A DNA stretch of 64,000 bases, taken from NCBI RefSeq assembly GCF_904848665.1, contig NZ_CAJHCQ010000001.1, positions 682,001 to 746,000 of the forward strand, given 5' to 3'. The DNA comes from Paraburkholderia hiiakae (GTDB lineage: Bacteria; Pseudomonadota; Gammaproteobacteria; Burkholderiales; Burkholderiaceae). The notes beneath the pieces are model-generated. The model was given only the letters and a program-made list of their open reading frames with translations. It searched no databases and was not told where the DNA came from. The translations under genes were made by a program, and so were the position numbers. This document shows positions 29,995-40,479 of the stretch, one piece after another. Each line of letters starts with the position of its first letter. The first letter of the stretch is position 1.

Positions 29995-30609
29995 TCAGTC
30001 ACGCAGGGCGATGCGAATGCCGATGGCGATGAACGTAAGGCCAGCGAGACGATCGAGCCACAGGCCCGCACGCGGGCGGCGCTTCAGCCAGCCGCCGATC
30101 GTGCCCGCGCACAGCCCGAAGAGGGAGAACACCACGACCGTCTGCGCCATGAACACGAGGCCGAGTTCGAGCATCTGCAGCGTGACGCTTTGCGCGCCAT
30201 GCGCGTCGACGAACTGCGGCAGGAACACGACGAAGAAAAGCGTCACCTTCGGATTCATCATGTTGCCGAGCACGCTCTGGCGAAAGATCGCGGAGAGCGG
30301 CTGGCGCGGACGGTCGCCAGTGGCGGCGAGGCCCTGGCTGCGCAGCGCCTTCACGCCGATCCACACGAGGTACGCGGCGCCCGCGAGCTTGAGGATCTGG
30401 AATGCGAGCGGCGACGAGCGCAGCACGGCGGCCACGCCGAGCGTGGCGAGCGTGATGTGGAACGTTACGCCTGCGGCGAAGCCGAGCGCGGCTATGAGAC
30501 CCGCGGCGCGGCCCTGCGAGATGCCGCGCGCGAGCACCTGCAGATTGTCGGGACCGGGCGCGAAGGTGATGGCGATGGAGGTGGCGAGAAAGAGCGCGAT
30601 ATTCGGCAT
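29995..30609 (-). CDS. LysE/RhtB family amino-acid exporter
   Basis: A 204-residue membrane protein with about six TM helices. The LysE/RhtB hallmark ATSIAITFAPGPDNLQVLAR is at the N-terminus. KVTLFFVVFLPQFV in the middle is typical of RhtB-type threonine/homoserine exporters. The amino acid exported is unknown. It lies 32 bases after apt and 18 bases before the Nudix gene on the same strand. Confidence 0.9.
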   Translation of the reverse strand: MPNIALFLATSIAITFAPGPDNLQVLARGISQGRAAGLIAALGFAAGVTFHITLATLGVAAVLRSSPLAFQILKLAGAAYLVWIGVKALRSQGLAATGDRPRQPLSAIFRQSVLGNMMNPKVTLFFVVFLPQFVDAHGAQSVTLQMLELGLVFMAQTVVVFSLFGLCAGTIGGWLKRRPRAGLWLDRLAGLTFIAIGIRIALRD

Positions 30610-30641
30610 GAGATCGACTCGTGGCGTGATGCGTTCGGGCT

Positions 30642-31208
30642 TCAGTGGCCGCCGAAGGCGGTCACGGTAAAGAGCGGCAGGCCTGCATCGGCGAGCAGCT
30701 TCGAGCCGCCCAGGTCCGGCAGGTCGATGATCGCGGCGCCCTCCACCACGCTCGCGCCGAGGCGTTCGAGCAGCAGCTTGCCGGCCATCATGGTGCCACC
30801 GGTGGCGATCAGGTCGTCGACGATCACGACGCGCTCGCCCTTCCCGCAGGCGTCCTCGTGAATCTCGACGGTCGCTTCGCCGTATTCGAGCTTGTAAGTC
30901 TCGGAAACGGTCTTGTACGGCAGCTTGCCGATCTTGCGGATCGGAATGAAGCCCACGTTTAGCTCGTAAGCGACGATCGGCGCGATGATGAAGCCGCGCG
31001 CATCGAGCCCCGCCACGTAGTCGAGCTTCGCATCGACATAGCGCTCGACGAACAGGTCGATCAGCACGCGCAGGCCCTTCGGATGGCCGATGAGCGGCGT
31101 GATGTCGCGGAACTGCACTCCCGGCTGAGGCCAGTCGGGCACCGTGCGGATCAGGCTCTTCACGAACTGGGCGGCTTCAGCGCTCGGGTTCGCAGGTGCG
31201 TTGGACAT
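30642..31208 (-). CDS. apt: Adenine phosphoribosyltransferase
   Basis: A 188-residue type I PRTase. The PRPP-binding loop [14 protein letters not shown] and the flexible-loop region [19 protein letters not shown] are characteristic of Apt, which salvages adenine to AMP. The ATG at 31208 has GGAGAG upstream; a longer frame would add only six residues. It may head a small operon with the LysE exporter and Nudix gene. Confidence 0.96.
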   Translation of the reverse strand: MSNAPANPSAEAAQFVKSLIRTVPDWPQPGVQFRDITPLIGHPKGLRVLIDLFVERYVDAKLDYVAGLDARGFIIAPIVAYELNVGFIPIRKIGKLPYKTVSETYKLEYGEATVEIHEDACGKGERVVIVDDLIATGGTMMAGKLLLERLGASVVEGAAIIDLPDLGGSKLLADAGLPLFTVTAFGGH

Positions 31209-31319
31209 GATCTCTCCGGGTAGCAACTAATAAAGAATGACGGTAGGACGCGTTAACCGGGGCAGGACCCCGAAAGCGCGATTTCGCGACGGGGTAGCGA
31301 TCGCGGCAACGGCGGGATA

Positions 31320-33335
31320 TCAGGCCGCCGCTGCACCCGCGCCCGCCGCGCCCGGCTTGCGATGCCGCGAAAGCCGCTCCTCGGCCTGCGCGAGCTGCTC
31401 GGGCAAACCGCGCAGCACGACGATGTCGGCCTCGCGCAGCTTGGTCGACGGGTCCGGTTCGACGCCGCGAATGCCGTGGCGGCGAATCGCCGTCACCTCG
31501 ACGCCAAGCTCGTACAGGCCCAGTTCCGCCAGCGTGCGGCCCACGGCATCGGCGCGCTCGTCGACCGGTACGGATTGTAGCCGCACCTGCTCGTGACCGT
31601 CCTCGCCCGCATCGTCGGTGCCGTGGAAGTAGCCGCGCAGCAGGCTGTAGCGCTCGTCGCGCAGTTCCTCCACGCGGCGCACCACGCGCCGCATCGGCAC
31701 GCCCATCAGCACCAGCATGTGCGAGGCGAGCATGAGGCTCCCCTCCACAATCTCCGGAATCACCTCGGTCGCGCCCGCGGCTAGCAGGCGTTCGAGATCG
31801 GCGTCGTCCACCGTGCGCACGATCACGGGCAAGGTGGGCTCCAGCTCGTGAATGTGACGGAGCACGCGAAACGCCGATTGCGTGTTGGCATACGTGATCG
31901 CCACGGCAGCCGCACGATGGATGCCCGCCGCGACGAGCGACTCGCGCCGCGCCGCGTCGCCAAACACCACCGACTCGCCCGCCGCCGCCGCGGCCGCCAC
32001 GCGGTCGGGGTCGAGGTCGAGCGCCACGTACGAGAGGCCTTCGTATTCGAGCATGCGTGCGAGGTTCTGCCCCGCGCGACCGTAGCCGCACACGATCACG
32101 TGGCCGCTTTGCTTGATGCTTTGCGTGGCGATGCGCGTCATCATCAGCGACTGCTGCATCCATTCCGTCGAGGAGAGGCGCAGCACGATGCGGTCGGCGT
32201 TCTGGATCAGGAACGGCGCGGCGAGCATCGACAGCAGCATGGCCGCGAGGATCGCCTGGAGCAGCGTGGCATCGACGAGATGCTTGTCGAGAATGAGGTT
32301 CAGCAGCACGAAGCCGAATTCGCCGGCCTGCGCGAGGCCGAGACCCGTGCGCATCGCCACGCCCGGCGACGCGCCGAAAATACGCGTGAGCGCGGTGATG
32401 AGCACGGCCTTGAGCACGACCGGCCCGAAGAAGAACGCCGCCACCATGAGTGGGTGCTGCCAGATCACGTGCGGGTTGAGCAGCATGCCCGTGGTTACGA
32501 AGAAGAGCCCGAGCAGCACGTCGCGAAACGGCTTGATGTCCTCTTCCACCTGGTGCTTGTACGGCGTTTCGGCGATCAGCATGCCCGCGATGAACGCACC
32601 GAGCGCAAGCGAGAGGCCGAACTTGTCGGTGATGAACGCGGCGCCCAGCGTGATGAGCAGCACGTTGAGCACGAACAGTTCCTGCGAGCGGCGCCGCGCG
32701 ACGATGGTGAGCCAGCGCGTCATGAACTTCTGCCCGACGATGAGCAGAATGCCGAGCGCGAGCACGATCTTCACGGCCGCCGTGCCGAGCGACTCGACGA
32801 GCGAAGCCGACGAACCGCCGAACGCCGCGATCACGATGAGCAGCGGCACCACAGCCAGATCCTGGAACAGCAGCACGCCCAGAATGTTGCGGCCGTGCTC
32901 CGATTCGATCTCGAGCCGCTCGGAAAGCATCTTGCTGACAATGGCCGTGGACGACATCGCGAGCGCGCCGCCAAGCGCCACGCACGCTTGCCACGTGATA
33001 TGCACCCACGGCTCCAGCACGAGCCCGAGCAGGAGCGCCACCACGATCGTACCCAGCACCTGCGAAAGCCCGAGGCCGAACACGGCGTGGCGCATGGCGC
33101 GCAGCTTCGACAGTGAGAACTCGAGGCCGATGGAGAACATCAGGAATACCACACCGAACTCGGCCAGGTTCTGCGCGCCGTGCGTGTCCGGCACGATGCC
33201 GAGCGAGCGCGGGCCCACGAGAATGCCGACCGTGAGGTAGCCGAGCATCGGTGGCAGATTCAGATAACGGAACAGCACGACGCCAACCACCGAGGCGAGC
33301 AGCAGGAACAGCGTCATTTCCAGCGGGGAGATCAT
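31320..33335 (-). CDS. Kef-type monovalent cation:proton antiporter
   Basis: A 671-residue CPA2 antiporter of YbaL/KefB type. The N-terminal Na+/H+ exchanger domain has about 12 TM helices (residues 5-390). A TrkA-N (RCK) NAD-binding domain begins at HVIVCGYGRAGQNLARML (near 420), and a TrkA-C domain lies near 575-645. These systems exchange K+ or Na+ for protons at the inner membrane and are gated by nucleotide ligands. No KefG-type ancillary gene is adjacent. It ends 111 bases before apt. Confidence 0.92.
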   Translation of the reverse strand: MISPLEMTLFLLLASVVGVVLFRYLNLPPMLGYLTVGILVGPRSLGIVPDTHGAQNLAEFGVVFLMFSIGLEFSLSKLRAMRHAVFGLGLSQVLGTIVVALLLGLVLEPWVHITWQACVALGGALAMSSTAIVSKMLSERLEIESEHGRNILGVLLFQDLAVVPLLIVIAAFGGSSASLVESLGTAAVKIVLALGILLIVGQKFMTRWLTIVARRRSQELFVLNVLLITLGAAFITDKFGLSLALGAFIAGMLIAETPYKHQVEEDIKPFRDVLLGLFFVTTGMLLNPHVIWQHPLMVAAFFFGPVVLKAVLITALTRIFGASPGVAMRTGLGLAQAGEFGFVLLNLILDKHLVDATLLQAILAAMLLSMLAAPFLIQNADRIVLRLSSTEWMQQSLMMTRIATQSIKQSGHVIVCGYGRAGQNLARMLEYEGLSYVALDLDPDRVAAAAAAGESVVFGDAARRESLVAAGIHRAAAVAITYANTQSAFRVLRHIHELEPTLPVIVRTVDDADLERLLAAGATEVIPEIVEGSLMLASHMLVLMGVPMRRVVRRVEELRDERYSLLRGYFHGTDDAGEDGHEQVRLQSVPVDERADAVGRTLAELGLYELGVEVTAIRRHGIRGVEPDPSTKLREADIVVLRGLPEQLAQAEERLSRHRKPGAAGAGAAAA

Positions 33336-33541
33336 CGTGTGAAGCGTCCTCGTTCGTCAGTCGCGGTTTGCATGAGCGGCAATGCAAATTCTGCCCCGCG
33401 CCGGGTCAATGATCGACGCAAAGGCGGCTACATGGGAAGGGCTACGGAAATACTGCTGGGCAAGCCAGGCGGCTCGCGCACGGGGTTTTGGCGCTGGGGG
33501 GCGCTGGCGCGGCGCGCAGACGCCTTTGCTATACTCCGCGG

Positions 33542-34528
33542 ATGATAGCGAAAATCAATGGCGACCGGGCGCTGAAGCTCGCTCGCAACGTGCTCGACAT
33601 CGAAGCGGACGCCGTGCGCGGGCTTCGCGACCGGCTCGACGACAACTTCGTCGGCGCGGTCGACCTCATCCTCAGTTGCCGCGGGCGCGTCGTCGTTTCC
33701 GGCATCGGCAAATCGGGCCACATTGCCCGCAAGCTCGCGGCCACGCTGGCCTCCACCGGCACCCCCGCGTTCTTCGTGCATCCGGCGGAAGCGAGCCACG
33801 GCGACCTCGGCATGGTCACCGCGGACGACGTCTTCATCGGCCTGTCGAACTCCGGCGAATCCGAAGAACTCGTGGCGATTCTGCCGCTCGTCAAGCGCAT
33901 TGGCGCGAAGCTCATCGGCATGACGGGCAACCGCCCGCAATCGACGCTCGGCCAGCTCTCCGACGTCCATCTGGACGCCGGCGTGGAGAAGGAAGCCTGC
34001 CCGCTGAACCTCGCGCCCACCGCCAGCACGACGGCGGCGCTCGCGCTCTCGGACGCGCTCGCGGTCGCGGTGCTCGACGCGCGCGGCTTCGGCGCCGACG
34101 ACTTCGCGCGCTCGCATCCGGGCGGCGCGCTCGGCCGGCGCCTGCTGACCTACGTGCGCGATGTGATGCGCACGGGCGACGAAATCCCGCAGGTGCGCGA
34201 CGACGTGACCGTGCGCGACGCCCTCTTCCAGCTCACGGCCAAGCGCATGGGCATGACGGCGGTCGTCAATGCCGACGGCCACGTACAAGGCATTTTCACC
34301 GACGGCGACCTGCGCCGCGTGCTCGAGCGCGCGGGCGATTTCCGCGACCTGCCGATCGCGCAGGTCATGACGAAAGGCCCGCGCACCATCGGCCCGGACC
34401 AGCTTGCTGTCGAAGCCGTGGAACTGATGGAGCGCTACCGCATCAATCAGATGCTGGTCGTCGATGCCGAGGGCACGCTGATCGGCGCGCTCAACATGCA
34501 CGACCTGTTCTCCAAGAAGGTGATCTGA
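33542..34528 (+). CDS. kdsD: Arabinose-5-phosphate isomerase
   Basis: A 328-residue KdsD with an N-terminal SIS sugar-isomerase domain (about 40-180; GRVVVSGIGKSGHIARKLA) and two CBS domains (about 205-325). It converts ribulose-5-P to arabinose-5-P, the first step of Kdo synthesis for LPS. I start at the ATG at 33542; upstream in-frame sequence to 33488 is not conserved-looking. A TATACT box ends only six bases before this ATG. The gene overlaps kdsC by one base (TGATG) and begins the kdsD-kdsC-lptC-lptA-lptB operon. Confidence 0.95.
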   Translation: MIAKINGDRALKLARNVLDIEADAVRGLRDRLDDNFVGAVDLILSCRGRVVVSGIGKSGHIARKLAATLASTGTPAFFVHPAEASHGDLGMVTADDVFIGLSNSGESEELVAILPLVKRIGAKLIGMTGNRPQSTLGQLSDVHLDAGVEKEACPLNLAPTASTTAALALSDALAVAVLDARGFGADDFARSHPGGALGRRLLTYVRDVMRTGDEIPQVRDDVTVRDALFQLTAKRMGMTAVVNADGHVQGIFTDGDLRRVLERAGDFRDLPIAQVMTKGPRTIGPDQLAVEAVELMERYRINQMLVVDAEGTLIGALNMHDLFSKKVI

Positions 34529-35082
34529 TGGCTACCCCACTCGACGCAACCGCGCGCGCCGCGCGTGTGCGCCTCATGATTTTCGACATCGACGGTGTGC
34601 TCACCGACGGCGGCCTGCTCTTCACCGGCGCGGGCGACACGATGAAGGCGTTCAACTCGCTCGACGGCCACGGCGCGAAGCTCCTGCGCGAAGCCGGCAT
34701 CGACACGGCCATCATCACCGGGCGTCGCTCGGAAATCGTCGCCGTGCGCGCGAAGGAACTCAAAATCACGCACCTGTGGCAGGGCGTGGAAGACAAGCGC
34801 GTGGCGTTCGCCGAACTGCTCTCGCAAACGGGCATTGCGCCCGAAGCGTGCGGCTACATGGGCGATGACTGGCCCGACCTCGGCGTGATGCTCCAGTGCG
34901 GGTTCGCCGCCGCGCCCGCCAACGCCCATCCGGACGTGCTTTCGCGCGCCCACTGGGTGTCCGGCAAGGTGGGCGGCCACGGCGCCGTGCGCGAAGTCAC
35001 CGACCTGATCCTGCGCGCGCAGAACCATTACGACGCCATGCTCGCCGCGGCCTGCGCGCCGCTGGCCGGGATGCCGCGATGA
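34528..35082 (+). CDS. kdsC: 3-deoxy-D-manno-octulosonate 8-phosphate phosphatase
   Basis: A 184-residue type C0 HAD phosphatase. DIDGVLTDG holds the catalytic aspartates, ITGR is motif II, and GYMGDDWPD is motif IV. It removes the phosphate from Kdo-8-P. The ATG shares a base with the kdsD stop, and its own stop overlaps lptC by four bases, so translation is coupled along the operon. Confidence 0.95.
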   Translation: MATPLDATARAARVRLMIFDIDGVLTDGGLLFTGAGDTMKAFNSLDGHGAKLLREAGIDTAIITGRRSEIVAVRAKELKITHLWQGVEDKRVAFAELLSQTGIAPEACGYMGDDWPDLGVMLQCGFAAAPANAHPDVLSRAHWVSGKVGGHGAVREVTDLILRAQNHYDAMLAAACAPLAGMPR

Positions 35083-35678
35083 ACCAGAAGTTCCGCCTCA
35101 CTTCGCTCGTGCCGCTCGTGTGCGTCGCCGCGCTCGCCGGTTTCACGTGGTGGCTGCTGCAGGCCGTCCAGCCGCGCGAGAAAGAGGCGGCGCCGCGTCC
35201 GCTCACGCATACGCCCGACTATTTCGCCGACAACTTCTCGGTGTCCGAACTCGACCAGTCGGGCGCCACGCAGTACCGGCTCACGGCCACGCACATGGTT
35301 CACTACGAGGACGACGAGAACAGCGACCTCACGAATCCGGCCGTGCGCGCATTCCAGCCCGGCAAGCCGATCGTCACGGCCACGGGGCTGCGCGGCACGG
35401 TCAACGCCGACGCCTCGATCGTCAATCTGTACGACAACGCGCGCATCTTGCGCGCGGCTGGCGCCGGCGACCCGGAAATGCAGGCTGATTCCGAGCATTT
35501 CAAAGTGCTCGTGAACGACGATGTGATCCTGACCGAAAAGCCGGTTAAACTTCGACGCGGCCAGTCGGTCATGACGGCCACCAGCGGCATGAACTACAAC
35601 AATGTCTCCCGGGTCATCCAGCTCTTCGGCAACGTCCGTGGAGCCATCGCCCCGGCTGACTCCGGCGGCTCGTCCTGA
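35079..35678 (+). CDS. lptC: LPS export ABC transporter periplasmic protein LptC
   Basis: A 199-residue bitopic protein. One N-terminal TM helix (about 7-28) anchors a periplasmic beta-jellyroll of the OstA/LptC fold (residues 45-190; DYFADNFSVSELDQSG). LptC takes LPS from LptBFG and passes it to LptA. It overlaps kdsC by four bases (ATGA). Confidence 0.93.
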   Translation: MNQKFRLTSLVPLVCVAALAGFTWWLLQAVQPREKEAAPRPLTHTPDYFADNFSVSELDQSGATQYRLTATHMVHYEDDENSDLTNPAVRAFQPGKPIVTATGLRGTVNADASIVNLYDNARILRAAGAGDPEMQADSEHFKVLVNDDVILTEKPVKLRRGQSVMTATSGMNYNNVSRVIQLFGNVRGAIAPADSGGSS

Positions 35679-35709
35679 ACGCCGGGCCGTCCACGCAAGG
35701 CACGATTGC

Positions 35710-36395
35710 ATGAACGATTCGCTTCCCCGTCCACTGAACGGCCGTTCGCCCGACGCGCGCCGCGCACGCTTCGCGGCGCTGATGACGCTCGCCGGCGCGC
35801 TGCTGTTCGCCGGCTTCGCGCCCGCGGCCCACGCCGAGCGCGCCGACAAGGACAAGCCGCTCAATATCGAAGCGGACAACATGACGTATGACGATCTGAA
35901 GCAGCAGACCGTCTTCACCGGCCACGTGGTCGCCACCAAGGGCACGATCCTCATCAAGGCCGACAAGCTCGTCGTCACGCAGGACCCGCAGGGCTACCAG
36001 TTCGCGACCGGCACCGTCGCGCCGGGCACGCCCGCCGAGAAGCTCGCCTACTTCCGCCAGAAGCGCGAAGGCCTCGACGAATACGTCGACGGCACCGCTG
36101 AGCGCATCGATTACGACGGCAAGCAGGATCTCACCACGCTCACGACGCGCGCCACGGTGCGCCGCCTGCAGGGCCTCTCGACGGTGATGGATCAGGTCCA
36201 CGGCAGTGTCGTCACCTACGACGGCCAGAACGACTTCTATACGGCAAAGTCGGGCAAGGACGTCGCAGGTCCCGGCAACCCCGGCGGCCGCGTTCGCGCC
36301 ATGCTCTCGCCGCGCAACACTACCGGCGCACAGCCGGCCGCGGGCGCCCCGGCCGCGCTCACGCCGTCCACCAAGCTGCAGGAAGCGCCGCCACA

Positions 36396-36399
<4 letters not shown>
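35710..36399 (+). CDS. lptA: LPS transport periplasmic protein LptA
   Basis: A 229-residue exported protein. The signal peptide ends at AHA (about residue 40). The OstA jellyroll begins [13 protein letters not shown] and builds the periplasmic bridge that carries LPS to LptDE. The C-terminal 35 residues are Ala/Pro-rich and probably disordered. The ATG at 35710 lies 31 bases after lptC; its stop overlaps the GTG start of lptB. Confidence 0.93.
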
Positions 36400-37187
<788 letters not shown>

Positions 37188-37193
37188 GTCCCC

Positions 37194-37212
37194 GGGCGCG
37201 CCTTGCGCGCCC
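37194..37212. repeat. Hairpin after lptB
   Basis: GGGCGCGC, CTT and GCGCGCCC form a perfect 8-bp hairpin just after the lptB stop. No T-tract follows, so it may stabilise the 3' end or mark a Rho-dependent end instead of acting as an intrinsic terminator. Confidence 0.5.
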
Positions 37213-37467
37213 GCTCACCGCAGTCCCACAGCGCTCACCCGGCGCGCGCGATCCGCATTCGCGTTTTTCCGGCCTCATCTTTCGCGTTTCCCCGTGTAAC
37301 TCCGCTTCATCGACCCTGCCCCCCAAAACGGTGCATGGCAGCGCGAGCAGCGCCCCTGTTTGCGCACCAAATTCCGGGCACACGGCGGCGCGGCACACGC
37401 TCGTTTTTGCGAATGCTCCGTGGTTTCGTCCGCGTGGCAAACTCTTTACAATGGTTCGCACACCGCC

Positions 37468-38985
37468 ATGAAAGCCAGCCTCCAACTCCGCCTCTCGCAG
37501 CATCTTGCGCTCACGCCACAACTGCAACAGTCCATCCGGCTGCTGCAGCTGTCGACGCTCGAACTGCAGCAGGAGGTCGCGACGGCGATCTCGCAGAACC
37601 CGCTGCTCGAAAACGAGGATGACTGGATCGCGAGCCCGCTGCGCGTGGCCTCGGACGGCTCGGTCATCGCGCAGCCGCCCACGTCTTCGGGCGCCGAGCC
37701 GATGCAGGGCGCGAGCAGCTCGACCACGGCATCCAGCGGCAGCGGCGAAAACAGCGAGAGCGAGCCGCGAGGCGTGGACGAGTACGACGGCCTGGGCGGC
37801 GACGCGAACGGCGACGCAAGCCAGTGGAACCTGGACGACTACGGCCGCTCCGGCAACGCATCTGACGACGACGACCTGCCGCCGCTGCAAATCCACGAAT
37901 CGACCACCACGCTGCGCGACCATCTCATAGCGCAGTTGCGCGAAACGAACGCGAGCCACCGCGACCGCGCGCTCATCACGTTCCTCATCGAATCGCTCGA
38001 CGAAGACGGCTACCTCGGCGCGACCTGTGAGGAAATTCTTGCCGACATCCCCGAAGAGCTCGAGGTCGACGTCGACGAATTCAATGCGGCGCTAGCGCTG
38101 CTGCATAGCTTCGACCCTGCGGGCGTGGGTGCGCGCTCGGCCTCCGAGTGCCTGAAGCTGCAGTTGCTGCGCGTCAATTCGTCGCCCACGCGCACGCTCG
38201 CGCTCGAGATCGTGTCGCACTATCTGGAACTGCTCGCCGCGCGCGATTTCACGCGGTTGCGCAAGCAACTGAAGACGGGCGACGACGAGCTGCGTGAGGC
38301 GCATGCGCTGATCCGCTCGCTCGAACCGTTCCCGGGCGCATCGTATGGGAAGACCGAAGCCGATTACGTGGTGCCCGACATCATCGTGAAGAAGGCCGGC
38401 CAGAACTGGCATGCCGAACTCAACCCGGAGGTGGTGCCGAAGCTGCGCATCAACCATCTGTACGCGAATATTCTGCGCAACAACCGCGGCGACCCGGGCA
38501 GCGGTTCGCTGCGCCAACAGCTGCAGGAAGCGCGCTGGCTGATCAAGAATATCCAGCAGCGTTTCGAGACGATCCTGCGTGTCGCGCAGGCTATCGTCGA
38601 GCGTCAGAAGAACTTTTTTGTGCACGGTGAAATCGCCATGCGCCCCTTGGTTTTGAGGGAGATTGCTGATACGCTGGGCCTACACGAATCAACTGTCTCG
38701 CGTGTGACAACCGGTAAATACATGCTGACTCCATTCGGGACACTTGAATTTAAGTACTTCTTCGGATCGCATGTATCGACGGACACCGGAGGCGCTGCAT
38801 CATCCACCGCCATCCGCGCCCTCATCAAGCAACTCATAGGAGCCGAGAACACCAAATCCCCTCTTTCAGACAGCCGCATCGCCGAACTGCTGGCGGAACA
38901 GGGCTTCGTGGTCGCGCGACGCACAGTTGCGAAGTATCGCGAGGCGCTGAAGATTCCAGCGGTCAATCTGCGCAAGTCTCTTTAG
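37468..38985 (+). CDS. rpoN: RNA polymerase sigma-54 factor
   Basis: A 505-residue sigma-54. The glutamine/leucine-rich activator region I opens the protein ([20 protein letters not shown]). An acidic linker (about 65-150) follows, then the core-binding domain. The DNA-binding part has [14 protein letters not shown] and the C-terminal RpoN box [12 protein letters not shown]. It directs transcription from -24/-12 promoters with AAA+ activators. The ATG at 37468 has no clear ribosome site. The last third of the gene is markedly lower in GC than the rest. Confidence 0.96.
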   Translation: MKASLQLRLSQHLALTPQLQQSIRLLQLSTLELQQEVATAISQNPLLENEDDWIASPLRVASDGSVIAQPPTSSGAEPMQGASSSTTASSGSGENSESEPRGVDEYDGLGGDANGDASQWNLDDYGRSGNASDDDDLPPLQIHESTTTLRDHLIAQLRETNASHRDRALITFLIESLDEDGYLGATCEEILADIPEELEVDVDEFNAALALLHSFDPAGVGARSASECLKLQLLRVNSSPTRTLALEIVSHYLELLAARDFTRLRKQLKTGDDELREAHALIRSLEPFPGASYGKTEADYVVPDIIVKKAGQNWHAELNPEVVPKLRINHLYANILRNNRGDPGSGSLRQQLQEARWLIKNIQQRFETILRVAQAIVERQKNFFVHGEIAMRPLVLREIADTLGLHESTVSRVTTGKYMLTPFGTLEFKYFFGSHVSTDTGGAASSTAIRALIKQLIGAENTKSPLSDSRIAELLAEQGFVVARRTVAKYREALKIPAVNLRKSL

Positions 38986-39158
38986 CTTGTTCCGGCTTTC
39001 ACGGAGCAGGCGTTTTCCGGTCGCTACGCCCGTTGGCGGACATGGCCGGCCGAGTTAGCCCGCCGTCGCAGGCCTTTCGGGGAGCCGCGCACTGGCAGAC
39101 AGTCGACCGGCATTGCCGCACTTCACGCGTCACGCGGCCATTAGCCTGGAGAAGCACT

Positions 39159-39515
39159 ATGAATCTGAAGATCAGTGGACACCATCTCGAAGTAACGCCA
39201 GCGTTGCGAGAATACGTGATCACCAAACTGGACAGGGTGCTAAGACATTTCGATCAGGTAATCGATGGCAATGTGGTCCTCTCGGTCGACAACCATAAGG
39301 AAAAGGATAAGAGACAGAAGGTTGAAGTGAACCTTCATCTGAAAGGCAAGGACATATTTGTGGAGAGCGCTAACGGCGACATGTACGCCGCCATCGATCT
39401 CGTGGTCGACAAGCTGGACCGCCAGGTCGTACGTCATAAGGACCGCGTGCAGGGACATCAACATGAGGCGATCAAGCACCAGCCTGCGCCCATCATCGAA
39501 ATCCCGCCGCAGTGA
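39159..39515 (+). CDS. hpf: Ribosome hibernation promoting factor, short form
   Basis: A 118-residue HPF/YfiA-family protein ([40 protein letters not shown]). It lacks the C-terminal dimerisation domain of long HPF, so it is the short form, which works with RMF in ribosome dimerisation or silencing. GGAG lies upstream of the ATG at 39159. It follows rpoN as in most proteobacteria and ends in a strong terminator. Confidence 0.95.
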   Translation: MNLKISGHHLEVTPALREYVITKLDRVLRHFDQVIDGNVVLSVDNHKEKDKRQKVEVNLHLKGKDIFVESANGDMYAAIDLVVDKLDRQVVRHKDRVQGHQHEAIKHQPAPIIEIPPQ

Positions 39516-39868
39516 TCCCACAGTGTTCCTTGTGGCAATCCGCGCCATGAACCGGGGCTGGAGTCGATAGTTCATCCTCCGCCCCTCGAAGCGAAGCCGC
39601 CCGAACCGGGCGGCTTTTTCGTGAGTTGGCGCAACGCAGGGTTTTACCGCTGGGTGCAACCGGGAAACGAGGGTTGCGCTTATGCGTGGCGCATCGCACC
39701 ATCGGCGTGGACGCTTGTTCTATAATGGTCCAGTCGTATTACGGGGTCTAACGCACCAACAGGTCCCCACGGTCCCGGCACCGGGCTTCGTCGCCAGATC
39801 CAAAGCTGCCGCCAAATCGGGCAGCGGTCGGGGTGTGGAGCATTCAGGCCACGTTTTCGCCTGCCAAC
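39516..39868. other. 353-bp gap hpf-ptsN
   Basis: It holds the hpf terminator (39595-39619) and, further on, TATAAT at 39721-39726, a good -10 box without an obvious -35 at the right distance. The latter probably marks the promoter of ptsN-hprK. No gene is seen. Confidence 0.55.
39595..39619 (+). terminator. Intrinsic terminator after hpf
   Basis: AGCCGCCC, GAACC and GGGCGGCT form an 8-bp hairpin followed by a T-run, 80 bases past the hpf stop. Confidence 0.92.
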
Positions 39869-40324
39869 ATGAATCGTTTAGCCAAAATACTTCCCATCGA
39901 GAACGTCGTCGTCGGCCTGTCCGTTACCAGCAAGAAACGCGTCTTCGAACAGGCTGGCCTGATCTTCGAAAACCAGAACGGCATCGCCCGCAGCACGGTC
40001 ACCGACAATCTTTTCGCCCGCGAGCGCCTCGGCTCCACGGGCCTCGGCGAAGGCGTCGCGATCCCGCACGGCCGCATCAAGGGTCTGAAGCAGCCGCAAG
40101 CCGCCTTCGTGCGCCTCGCCGAGCCGATCGCCTTCGAAGCGCCAGACGGTCAGCCCGTCTCGCTCCTCATCTTCCTGCTCGTGCCTGAACAGGCCACGCA
40201 GCAGCACCTTGAAATCCTGTCCGAGATCGCACAACTGTTGTCAGATCGCGAAACGCGTGAGCGGCTCCATACGGAAGAAGACCGCGAAACGTTGCATCGC
40301 CTGCTCACCCAGTGGCAACCTTGA
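39869..40324 (+). CDS. ptsN: PTS IIA-like nitrogen regulatory protein (EIIA-Ntr)
   Basis: A 151-residue EIIA of the fructose/mannitol fold. The phosphorylated histidine is His67 in EGVAIPHGRI. It is the terminal acceptor of the nitrogen PTS (EI-Ntr, NPr) and regulates potassium transport and other targets. I use the ATG at 39869 (MNRLAKILP). It is followed 155 bases later by hprK, the usual order in beta-proteobacteria. Confidence 0.95.
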   Translation: MNRLAKILPIENVVVGLSVTSKKRVFEQAGLIFENQNGIARSTVTDNLFARERLGSTGLGEGVAIPHGRIKGLKQPQAAFVRLAEPIAFEAPDGQPVSLLIFLLVPEQATQQHLEILSEIAQLLSDRETRERLHTEEDRETLHRLLTQWQP

Positions 40325-40479
40325 TGTAATGTGCGGCGTCTTGCGGGGCGCGGTCGCGGTACGCGCGGCCGAAAAGCGCGCGCCCGCCGCTCGTTGCAAG
40401 GCGCGGGCAGCCGCGAGCCCTCCAGGTTCACACAATCTAGTTAGCCGTTAAGCGAGTCATCTCGCGGAGTCACCGACTC

